64,000 bases of DNA from Gymnogyps californianus (lineage: Eukaryota > Chordata > Aves > Accipitriformes > Cathartidae), in assembly GCF_018139145.2 (NCBI RefSeq), contig NC_059478.1, positions 992,001 through 1,056,000 on the forward strand. Direction: 5' to 3'. Positions 1 through 10,143 of the stretch are shown one piece after another; position 1 is the stretch's first letter; each line of letters opens with the position of its first letter. Position numbers and translations under genes: made by a program. A model generated the notes under the pieces. It had not been told where the DNA came from. It made no database searches and saw nothing but the letters and a program-made list of their open reading frames with translations.

Positions 1-3000
1 AGACGTTCATGTCACCATGAAAGATTGAAAAATAGTCAGTCCACTTTTATGAAACAGCTGATAAGGCTGTTAGTGAGAAACTCTATTTTCCCTGTTTCCC
101 ACATGTTAAAGTGGAAACAGTTCTGTCAATTAATAGTCCTTTAGACTTGAATGTCCATACAGTTATTATTACTTTCTTTTTGCTTTTGATGATGAGCTGA
201 GCAATCAGTCTTGTCTATCTGCTGATAGACAATATCACCTGCTTTGGTGATATTGGTCACAAAAGTGACTGTATGGTTTAAGTAATCAAGGCTAGCTAGA
301 GACTTGCCAGCCAGACTTGCAAGAACAACCTTTTCAAAACATGAAACACAACATTATGTGTAATATAAGTGAATTGCTGTTAGACAGTAAAGCTGACTAG
401 GTTTTCACATAACTGAAAGATGCCAAATACAACTAACGTGTTCAAGTTAACGAAAGCTGAAGCAACAACCATTAGGAGACTGAGCTTACAGTCTTTAGCT
501 GATCTCTGCTTCTTAATATGCTTCTAGCTGTCATGACAGATGCTTTAACCATCATCACTCGCTCTGGTGCGGCAGGTAGATACTGTTTTATTACCTCTGA
601 AATTAAAAAATTGTAACTTTGGATCCATATTTTACCAAAGCAGCGGATTGCATATTCAGGATTTTTTTTTATCTTCAATTTTATATACTTTCTAGTATCT
701 GAGGATTTAATATAATGAGTTTGAGAATTAGTTATTATAAACACAACAAATTATCCATAAGATAATGGACGGAAAGTGATGAATTACCAAAACATAAATC
801 TATAACATTCATTCATGGTTAGTAATAATGGAAGAATGGCAAGGCTGATTTATTACTTGCTAGTGTATCTATTCCTGTTCATGATTTTTAAAATTATAGC
901 ACATAGAAAAAATTGATTCAAGTTATTAAAATGAGAAAACTATTTTCTGTTTTCTATTCTGTAACTACAAAAGTTTTTCATTTTCTCATAAATTTAGGAA
1001 TAAGCATAAAATTCATCAAAGTCTGAAGAACAATGTTAGACGTATAGCTTATTTTAAATCTCGTATTTCATCAACAGAAAGGACACTGTGTGTCAGAGAG
1101 TGCAAGAAGTCTGAGCTTTAGAAAGTCTACCATGGAAAGAAATCATCTTTCATAAATATCTGAAATCTTCATGCAAACAAAACAGTTTAAATCCATTTAG
1201 ATATTAAAATAACGCATAGAATATTGGCATAATGGTTTTATTTCCTGTTTGAGCCATGCCTCTTCAGTACATTGGAGAAGTCTCCTTGTGACAAATTTCG
1301 GAACCTCTGTCTCTACTGTGCGCTAAACTCTCCCAAAAAGCAAGAAAACGAGCAGTGTTTACCACTGGTCACAGTCCCATAAGCAACCATACCTGAGAAG
1401 GAATAAGATCAGAAAGAAAAAATCAACTTTTATTCTTATTGTCCTGCTGTTGACAGCTTTTTCTGGTTATGGAAACATATTGTTTGCTAGCCAGAAGCTA
1501 GAAACCAGTGATCTGCAGCATAGAAGGGCAAACATCATTAGAAAATTGATAAGACTTGGGATATTCCCTCCCGAGTGGTTAGAAATTACTGGGGGACTGT
1601 CGCCTCTTTTCCTGGGTAGAGATGGGTCCTGACTCATCCTTCTGTTATTGGCTTTCACAAGGTATATATACAAGTGTAGTAGCTGTGGTATATATAGTAC
1701 ACTTTCAAATGGAAGTGGAAAAGTCACAGGATGAGGAGACATAGCCAGGTCTTACACTGATAACTGAATACATTACCTGTAGTTGTAGAGAAGACAGAGC
1801 CAGGCAGAGGCATGTCAAAATACCACACGGAAATGATCAGAAGTCGCATCAAGAGAAATTTCAATTGGGCATAGAAGAAAAAAATCACAGTGAGTGTGGT
1901 TAAGCAACAGAGTATGTTGTCCACAAAGTGAAAATATGAATATATCTCCCTTCTTGGGGATATTCGAAATTTGACTGGACAAAGTGTTCAAAACTCAATT
2001 GAAAAAGTCCCGAGCAGTCTGAGCTAATGGGACCTGCTTTCAGCAGGGAGTTGAAGTGAACGACCCCAGAGGTTCCTCCTGATCTAAATTGCTCTGTGAG
2101 TTTATGAAATAATACAGGCACTTGAGACTCTTCTTTCAAAAAAAACACACATGGTATTATAAATATTCTTTCTTTGACGCTCAAACATGATCCAGATCTG
2201 GAGAAGGAAAGACACATGCAACAAAATATTTCTAATCCTACTACAATCACTTTTCTATCAGACTATCCAAAAAGATTTTAGAAAAAAAAAGGGTTTAGAA
2301 ATGGGTTTCTCCTTCCTTAATGGGTTTTTATTCACTAACACTTTTTTTTATTGATTTCTAGCCTTCCAGTAATTTGAATGATTTTTGCAATGGACTAATA
2401 CGAAATCTCACTCCAAACAGCAATTTTACTTTACTCAGGGAAGAGAAATCTAATTGGCAGTTAGATCAGCTTTCAAAGCCTAAAGTAAAAGACAGGCCAG
2501 TTAAGGTTTAGGTTCTCAGACAGTGCCCAGCTGTGATTTATTATCCAGAGTTAAACTTCAGCTCAGACTTAGGTAATATTTTGCCACTTCAAGAATTTTC
2601 GGCTCTACTTAGGTGTTGGAGCTTTTGTTCTTACAGAGGAGGTCTTTCTGCTGAGCCAAGGACATAAATCAGACTTCAAATTCAGAGCATTCTCAGGGTT
2701 GCCTGTCGTCCTGAAAAGATTTATTAGCTTTTAGTACTACCACATAGTTAGCCAAACTGCATTGGCAGAGTTACTTGAGGAAATGCAACTCTGATGGACA
2801 GCCTGCATAGAAGAAAAATAATGAAAAGTTTGATAAATCCAGGTAAGATAAGTGAGCTTAACAGATGAAGCAAGATCCTAATAAGTGATCAAAAGGGTGT
2901 GTTAGCTCATACCTAAAGGCATGCACTTTAACAATTTGCTATATTTCCTGGAAATGAGTGTTCCCATGGTGTCTGTCCCTTTACAGCTGATGGGAGATCA

Positions 3001-5707
3001 GGGTAGTTTCCTTAAAGATACCATTTTAGCACAGCAGAAGATGAGAATATGAATCTAGCAGGTAATTTCTATTTTTTTTTCTTATTCTTATTATTTGATG
3101 GTAGATGTTTCCTGTAGTTTAGCCTTCTAAAACGTCTTTTGTTCTACACCAAAAAATGCTGGTGATAAGGCTATTAAAGTGTCTTTTACGTTCAGAGAAA
3201 AAATATTCTTCAGAGAGAGGTAAGGAGAAATAGTTCATATAGGCAGGCAAGAAGAAAAGAGGACGAAAACCATATGGGCTGACAACAGTAGAATAAATGC
3301 AGAAACAGGGAAAGCAGCTTGATTGATCCATAGCATTTCTTATCTGATAAAGTTAAGTTTTTGATCAGAGTAGAGAGGGCACAACTCTGAGAGCTGCATA
3401 AAAACTTCACATATTTTGAGAAGTAACATTTACCCAGATATATAAAAATATGGAGATATATATATTTATTTATACATATTAAAATCTATATATTTAAGTA
3501 ATTACTGGAGTGTGCTAGTATGCACAAAAGATAGATACTAAAGGCTGCCCATGCTTTTATGAAAACACCAGCATCTTCTGTAACACACTTATATGAGAGC
3601 TGAGTATAAGCCTGTATTCAAAGCCATTCAAAAGGCTTTATAGGCATTTAAGGACACACTGAAGAGTTAACACCAGAGATGGAAATCTGTGGAACTTAAA
3701 GAGCATGCTGAGTACTGTGACCACCAGTAAGCAGTAAACATACGAAGATTGCTTTGTTGCAAAAGATTCTTAAAATGGAAGTTCCAGACAGATTGTTAAA
3801 AGATCCTTTCCTGAACTAGAGTCTTCAGCTGAGCTTGAACCTGGCATTTCCTCAGTTTTTGGTTTTGTATTGTGTGCGCTTCATTGGACATGATCCCTTA
3901 TTTCATACATTATCAGTGTCCAGCAGTGAGAATAACAATCACTTGCTTTAAAAAAAGATCTTCTAGAATATGCCAGTCAAACAGGTTAGCCAGCATGTTA
4001 CTTTAGTTTTCAGTGCAAGAAAACAGATCACAGATTTTTACCAGTCATACCTGTTGCCATTTCTAAATTGTGAAATTCCTCATTTCTTAACACAAACCTC
4101 CTGCATCTTAGTAAGAAGCAAATTTTTTGTCCTGAAGCAAGACATTACTAATGCAACTGGACTCATATCCATGGTTTTGCAGCTGTGTTGCATTGAGTCA
4201 TATTTTTTTCTGTTGCAGTTTTTGCATGACATATAGCTACCAGCATTTATATCACTGTAGAACCTAATATCCCCTCTCTGTGCATGCCCAATGATTCCTA
4301 CAGCAGAACATAGTCTGAGAGTGCTTAGTACCTGAATGGGTAACAGCAAAAAGGGAGTTGGAAAAAGAGACATTTATCACCCCTGTTTCTTAGATGGCTG
4401 CAATGAAGCACAGAGGTATTTATCAAAGGTCATATAAAAGCTCCCCGGGGAACTAAAAAACTGAACTCCTGTAGGCCCTACGCTGAATTTAATGCTTTAC
4501 CAACACAATACCTTTTCCTCGATTCAATAAGGAAAATTATAACCTTTAAACCAGTGACATGAATATACGCTGGACAGGGAACCATATAACACCTCCAAGC
4601 ACAATGTATATTTCTGCTAGAAACAGTGCACTGTGGCTTGCATGCAATCATCTGTTTCAAATATGTTCATGTGAAGAGTATGTACACAGCCTATTTATAT
4701 TTACAAAGTGCTCTATAGTTTTGCAAGCCATAAAAGCAGTTTTATTTGAAGGACAGGTTTGCATCGTTGCTTGCTAGGAATAATTCTTACTGGAATATTT
4801 GGGCACTCTTTTGTGTCATTAGATGTTTGGGGAAAATGGTTATTTTGGAGCAATAGGATAACAGCAAATGGATGTAAATTTGTATATGTAGGAATGCTGA
4901 CCAAGCTTTAGCTCAGTAAGAATAGCTAAATAAAATTCAGATACTGCAAGTTGTGTGCAACTGGTTCACTACCAACACAGACATTAAGAAAATATTTTTT
5001 TGTCACAATAAGAATTAAAAAAATCTGAGTTAAAATAACAACAAAATCAGCAATTCAAGCCTTCAGGTAACTTACAAGAAAGTGGCATGACTTCACACAA
5101 ATCTGTAATTAAAGTAAAGATAAAAGAGGGAAATCATTCTTTTTGGTGTCATTTCTGTTTCATCAGATTTGTCAGTTTCCAAGGATAATGAGGGATAGAC
5201 GTGTTCTCCTAATAGTCCTGGATGATATACCTGAAAAGGCAAGCAGAAAATTAGTTGCAAAGCTTTGTGGGATAGCTGGAGCTTAAACCAAGAATCCACA
5301 AGGTCATAAAATAATCTGGGAAAAATGTTTATAAACAACCCTTCAGGACACAACTTATCTTTAAAACAAAATCATTGATGCAACCGAATTTCCAAACCAC
5401 TAATCATACCCTCAAAATCGACATGGAAAGGCTGTAATTTTCACAGAAAGCTTCCTAAAATGAATAGATATAATTATTTTCATTTCAGCAGCTCTTTTAT
5501 TTTAATATTGGCCCATTAAAAAAATTGCAAAATAAAACAGTTTTAAAAAAGCCGGGATTTAGTTTAGCTTTCTGTTAGAGATCGTGATCAGGGACAGTCA
5601 TTCAGGAGTAAATCATGAGCTTGCAGAGGGTATGATGACTTGGAAGTTACTTGTGCTATAGCATAAATATATATTCATCCACTATAAAAAAAAATATTTG
5701 GGTATCT
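1..5707. other. Unique AT-rich intronic DNA, no gene seen
   Basis: No conserved protein, RNA gene or recognisable transposon appears here on either strand. Open frames are short, contain no known motif and have the composition expected of AT-rich noncoding DNA. If the BRINP3 assignment is right, this is deep intron upstream of the exon at 57 kb. Confidence 0.6.
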
Positions 5708-5756
5708 TTGGCAGCAGGCTGGCCAGCTTGGTGAGGCGGGCTTTAAACTGAAGGAC

Positions 5757-6760
5757 TTGGGGAATGGGGTCCAAAAAGGCAACGCTCATGCCATTGCAAC
5801 CAACTGGGGAATAAGCCAGGCCAATCAGAGCAGCCAAAAATGCTCCTTAGCTGCCTCCGAAGACAAGAACCACAAGACCAACCACCTCAAGTGTATGTAT
5901 ACCAATGCACGCAGCCTGGGGAACAAACAGGAGGAACTGGAGCTCCATGTCCAGTCAGAAAGTTATGATATCATAGGAATAACTGAAACATGGTGGGAGA
6001 ACTCACATGACTGGAGGATTGTGATAGATGGCTATAGGCTGTTTCGTAAAGACAGGCAAGGAAGAAGAGGAGAAGGAGTCGCACTCTACGTTAAGGAGAA
6101 CCTTGAATGTATAGAATTCAACTACTGCAATTGTGGAAGCCCTATCAAATGCCTCTAGGTCAAGATCAGAGGGGTCATCTCCAAGGGTGATCTTATGGTA
6201 GGCATCTATTACCGACCTCCAAACCAAGACGATAAGGTCAACAAAGCAATATTTGGGTCACTTAAGCAAGCTTCAAGTCAACAGAACCTGGTTCTTATGG
6301 GTGACTTCAACTACCCAGACATTTGTTGGAAGAACAATACAGCAGCTCACATGTCATCCATCAAGTTCCTGGATGTGTAGAGGACTGCTTCTTCATACAA
6401 ATGTTAGATGTGCCAACCAGGAATGAGGCACTGCTGGACTTGCTACTCACAAACCAAGAAAATCTGCTCTGTAATATCTTGGTTAGTGATAGCCTTGGCT
6501 GCAGTGATCACAATATTGTGGAGTTTGGGATCCTGCTGAGCATGCTGAAGGTTAGTACTAAGACACAGGTTTTAGATTTTAGAAGAGCAAACTTCAGCTC
6601 GCTCAGAGCTCAGTTGGGAGGGATTCCGTGGGAAGTTTGCATGGAGGATAAAGGAGCTAGTGAGTACTGGGAGTTTTTCAAGAACGCTCTCCTGGAAGCA
6701 CAAAAACAGTTCATCCCCTTTAAAGGTAAGGGAAGTAGGCAGAGCAAGAGACTCCCTTGA
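5757..6760 (+). pseudogene. CR1 ORF2 remnant: APE-type endonuclease domain
   Basis: The endonuclease nicks target DNA to prime reverse transcription. Motifs visible in order are NARSLGNKQEEL, ITETWW (5979-5996), YYRPP (about 6207-6221), GDFNYPDI (6300-6323) and SDHN (6503-6514), which are the metal-binding and catalytic blocks of the AP-endonuclease-like fold. Damage: an in-frame TAG at 6156-6158, probably from a Trp codon; a frameshift at about 6372-6380, where the frame of FLD must change to reach CVEDCF; and a TGA at 6758-6760. The catalytic motifs survive better than the frame, as expected of neutral decay after insertion. Confidence 0.9.
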
Positions 6761-7473
6761 CTTAACTGCAAGCTTCTAAGTCTGCTCAAAACCAAAAGAG
6801 AAGTTTACCAGAGGTGAAAAAGCAAATGAATACCCATTGAGAACTACAAGGGCATTGCCAGGATGTGCAGAGATGAAGTTAGAAAAGTAAAAGCTCAGCT
6901 TGAATTGAAATTGGCCAGAGATGTCAAAAGCTACCAGAAAAGGTTCTTCAGGTATGTAAACAACAAGCAGAAACAGAAGGAAAATATGGGTCCACTGTTA
7001 AACAGGAGAGGTGAATTAGTCACCAACAATGGTGTAAAGGCAGGGGTTCTCAACACTGTCTTCACCCCTGTCTTTACCAGCACTGTTAGGCCCCAGGCCT
7101 TGGGAAGACAAATCCAGGTTGGTGCAAACACAGACCCACCATCAGTGAAGGAAGAGTTGGTATGTGAGCTATTACAGGAGCTTGACCCCTACAAATCGAT
7201 GGGCCCTAACATTATCCACCCAAGGGTTTTAAGAGAGCTGGCTGATGTCATTGCGAGGCCACTCTCCATAATCTTTGAGAAGTCGTGGAGACTGGGGGAC
7301 ATTCCAGAAGTCTGGAAGAAGGCTAATGTCACCCCCATCTACAAGAAGGGCTTAAAGGAGGATCCAGGAAATTATAGGCCCATCAGTCTTACTTCAGTCC
7401 CTGGAAAAGTTAATGGAACGAATCCTCCTGGGGGCTATCACAAGTCAAATGAAACATGTGATTGGGAAAAGCT
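6761..7473 (+). pseudogene. CR1 ORF2 remnant: N-terminal part of reverse transcriptase
   Basis: This continues the ORF2 frame used before 6760, with further stops around 6815-6830. It then runs openly through [14 protein letters not shown], the fingers block [16 protein letters not shown] and the [10 protein letters not shown] block (from 7370). Just after the GKV at about 7411 a one-base shift is needed to continue into the expected [19 protein letters not shown]. At about 7472 the sequence jumps to a much more C-terminal region. The palm core, with its SKAFD and FADD-type catalytic motifs, is missing. Confidence 0.88.
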
Positions 7474-8214
7474 ACCCTTCAAGAAGACCTGGATAGGCTG
7501 GAAGAGCGGGCTAACATGAAGTTCAACAAGGAGAAGCGTAAGGTCTTGCACCTGGGAAAACATAATCCAGGAGCACAGCACAGGCTGGGATCTACCTGGC
7601 TGGGGAGCAGCTCTGTGGAAAGGGACTTGGGGGTCCTGGTGGACAACAAGCTCAATATGAGTGAACAGTGTGCTGCTGCAGCAAAGAAAGCCGACAGGAT
7701 GCCGGGTTGCATCAACAAGGGCATCACTGGCAGAGATAAAGAAGTCATTATCCCACTCTACTCAGCTTTTGTCAGGCCACACCTGGAATACTGTGTTCAG
7801 TTCTGGTCCCTGCTATGCAAAAAAGATGTGGACAGGCTGGGGAGGGTCCAGAGAAGGGCCACAAAGTCCATCAAAGGACTGGGAGGCCTGCCATATGAGG
7901 AAAGGCTGAGAGAACTGGGTTTGTTCAGCCTTGAGAAAAGAAGGCTTAGGGGAGACCTTATCACCATGTTCCAGTATTTAAAAGGTGGCTACAAAGAAGA
8001 TGGAAACTCCCTTTTTACAGGGAGTCACATGGAAAAGATGAGGGGTAACGAGTACAAGTAACTCCTGGGGAGATTTTGATTCTACACGAGAGAAAAATTT
8101 TTCACAATGAGAACAATCAGTCATTGGAATAATCTCCCCAGGAAAGTGGTGGATTCCCCAACACTGGACACTTTTAAGATTCATCTGAACAGGCTGCTGG
8201 GCCATCTTGTCTAG
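7474..8214 (+). pseudogene. CR1 ORF2 remnant: RT thumb and C-terminal domain
   Basis: The frame begins [12 protein letters not shown] just after the deletion junction. It passes through ERDLGVLVDNKLNMS, YSAFVRPHLEYCVQFW and YEERLRELGLFSLEKRRLRGD, which are conserved CR1 C-terminal blocks. TAA at about 8059-8061 and a TGA shortly after interrupt it. The same frame then continues through TISHWNNLPRKVVDSP and LNRLLGHLV to a normal-looking terminator TAG at 8212-8214, so these are point stops, not a frameshift. Confidence 0.9.
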
Positions 8215-8292
8215 ACCGTGCTTTTGCCAAGAAAGGTTGGACCAGATGATCCTTGAGGTCCCTTCAACCTGGTATTCTATGATTCTATGATT
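8215..8292 (+). repeat. CR1 3' UTR with terminal ATTCTATG repeats
   Basis: A short 3' UTR contains the conserved CCAGATGATCCTTGAGGTCCC-type block followed by CCTTCAACCTGG. It ends with two tandem ATTCTATG octamers, the sequence that CR1 reverse transcriptase recognises for priming. Confidence 0.93.
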
Positions 8293-8741
8293 TAGATCCA
8301 AAATTCTAGATGGATTTTCTTGTGCTCATGTTTTATGATAAATCCTTACAAAATGATACACACATATAATCCTTTTTTCCTGTGTACCATCCCAGAAATT
8401 CAAGTTCCATTTTCTGTTTAGAGCTAGATTCTGATACTCTAATTCATAATAAATAATTCTATATTTCATGGGTATCTCTCCCACCTACAAATATCTATGG
8501 TATTTAAATCAAGATCCTACTGAGACACCTAGTATAGGTGTTACGTATTTGAACAGCAGTGGAAAAAAACACCAGGAAGTGTCTGTCGTCTTTCTACATG
8601 ACAAGACAAAGTAAGCAACAAAATCAAAATAACACCCAGATCCTCAACATAGAAGCCCTGATGCAAACAGTAAATACATTTCTACAGCTCCACGTGTACA
8701 TACTTGAAGGCAACAGAACAGAGAGAAAAACATTTTCCTTT
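8293..8741. other. Spacer between CR1 and LTR A, no gene seen
   Basis: Unique AT-rich sequence. The last five bases, CCTTT (8737-8741), are the left target-site duplicate of LTR A. Confidence 0.6.
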
Positions 8742-9327
8742 TGTCGTGGTTTAACCTCAGTCAGCAACTCAGCACCACGCAGCCGCTTCCCCCTCCCCCC
8801 TCCCAGTGGGGTGAGGAGGAGGAAAGGGAAAAAAAGTAAAACTCGTGGGTTGAGATAAGAACAGTTTAATAACTAAAGTAAAATATAATACTAACAATAG
8901 TAATAATGAAATATAATTATAACAATAATAATGAAAAGGAATATAACAAAAAAAGGAAGGGGAGGGGAAAGAAAAAAAACAGTGATGCACAATGCAATTG
9001 CTCACCACCCGCTGACCGATGCCAGAGCAGCGATCCGCGCCTCCCAGCCAACTCCCCCCGTTTATATACTGGGCATGACGTTCCATGGTATGGAATAGCC
9101 CTTTGGCTAGTTGGGGTCAGCTGCCCCGGCCATGCTCCCTCCCAGCTTCTTGCACACCTGCTTGCTGGCAGAGCATGGGAAACTGAAAAGTCCTTGGCTT
9201 AAGATAAGCGCTACTTAGCAACAACTAAACCATCAGCGTGTTATCAACAGTATTTTCACACTAAATCCAAAACACAGCACTGTACCAGCTACTGAGAGTT
9301 AACTCTGTCCCAGCTGAAACCAGGACA
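8742..9327 (-). mobile_element. Solo LTR A (ERV, subfamily 1), 586 bp, antisense
   Basis: The element runs TGTCGTGG...CCAGGACA on the + strand and is flanked by perfect 5-bp duplicates CCTTT (8737-8741 and 9328-9332). On the minus strand it reads TGTCCTGGTTTCAGCT and so on, with a TATATAAA box (complement of 9061-9068), an AT-rich (AAT)n core (about 8880-8935) and a GTTATTAAAC poly(A)-signal-like site. No gag, pol, env or primer-binding site adjoins it, so it is the product of LTR-LTR recombination. A 5-bp duplicate with TG...CA ends fits an ERVL-like or related family; I do not assign a database name. Confidence 0.93.
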
Positions 9328-9549
9328 CCTTTATATAAAACTATCCAGAGAAAGCTGAATAACAAGTTTAGTGAAATTAAGACTATCCCTTACACCTCCA
9401 AAATCTGGCCTCCTACTCCTTGCTCAAGTCTGTCCTCCATCTCTCATGTAGGAGAATTGATCTAAGTACCTCTGTGAGGAGGTACTGAAGTTTCTTGTAA
9501 TCTGAAGTACACCATGCTTTCATATTAAGGGGAAATATTATTACAAGAG
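9328..9549. other. 222-bp unique spacer between LTRs A and B
   Basis: It begins with CCTTT (right duplicate of LTR A) and ends with AAGAG (left duplicate of LTR B at 9545-9549). The two LTRs are therefore independent insertions and not the two ends of one provirus. Confidence 0.8.
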
Positions 9550-10143
9550 GGTTGTGGATTAACCCTGGTAGGCAGTTGAGCCCCACTCAGCTGCTCGTTT
9601 ACTCCCCCGCAGTGGAATGGGGGAGAGAATCGGAAGGGTAAAAGTGAGAAAACTCATGGGTTGAGATAAAGACAGTTTAATAAGTAAAGCAAAAGCCACG
9701 CATGCAAGCAAAGCAAAATAAGGAATTAATTTACTGCTTCCCATCGGCAGGCAGATGTTCAGCCATCTCCTGGCAAGCAGGGATCCTTCACGCGTAATGG
9801 TTACTTGGGAAGACAAATGCCATAACTCTGAATGTCTCCCCCCTTCCTTCTTCTCCCCCACAGCTTTTATTGCTGAGCATGACGTCATAAGGTATGGAAT
9901 ATCCCTTGGGTCAGTTGGGGTCAGCTGTCATGGCCGAGTCCCCTCCCAACTTGTGCACCTCCAGCCTACTCGCTGGTGGGGTGGTGTGAGCAGCAGAAAA
10001 GGCCTTGACTCTGTGTAAGCACTGCTCAGCAGTAACTTAAACATGCCTATGTTATCAACACTGTTTTCATCACATATCCAAAACATAGCCCCATACCAGC
10101 TACTATGAAGAAAATTAATGCTATCCCAGCCAAAACCAGTACA
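9550..10143 (-). mobile_element. Solo LTR B (ERV, subfamily 2), 594 bp, antisense
   Basis: On the + strand it reads GGTTGTGGATTAACC... to ...CCAAAACCAGTACA, where the first base of the usual TGTTGTGG end has mutated to G. AAGAG duplicates (9545-9549 and 10144-10148) fix the boundaries. Ends and flanks resemble subfamily 1, but the core differs: the (AAT)n tract is replaced by a CAAGCAAAGCAAAATAAGG-type stretch and a block containing GTTCAGCCATCTCC. It contains a perfect palindromic TGACGTCA (9880-9887) in the U3-equivalent region. Confidence 0.9.
9880..9887. promoter_or_regulatory. Perfect CRE palindrome (TGACGTCA) in LTR B
   Basis: TGACGTCA is the full CREB/ATF site. The same position reads TGACGTTC, TGACGTCC or the reverse complement of these in sibling LTRs, so B alone keeps or has gained the full palindrome. 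It sits next to the presumed TATA region. Binding is inferred. Confidence 0.5.

Larger units (their letters stand above)
5708..8292 (+). mobile_element. CR1 LINE, 5'-truncated, internally deleted, dead
   Basis: This is a chicken-repeat-1 type non-LTR retrotransposon in sense orientation. It starts near a conserved CR1 untranslated stretch (CCAGCTTGGTGAGG, then GGGCTTTAAACT). It continues through ORF2 endonuclease and reverse transcriptase remnants and ends with two direct ATTCTATG octamers (8274-8289), the hallmark CR1 3' end that replaces a poly(A) tail. ORF1 is absent, so the insertion is 5'-truncated as is usual for CR1. ORF2 carries several stops, at least two frameshifts and a central deletion, so it cannot be active. 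The left edge is approximate because CR1 makes no reliable target-site duplication. Confidence 0.95.

Noticed and set aside
1650..1680. Sequence reading AFTRYIYK on the + strand, reminiscent of the FSTRYKIY end of the preceding BRINP3 exon
   Set aside because: The match is short and misordered, with no flanking homology, no donor GT in the right place and stops close by; treated as chance.
8742..10143. LTRs A and B as the two ends of one short provirus
   Set aside because: Each has its own distinct target duplicate and a different core, and the 222 bp between them has no retroviral sequence.
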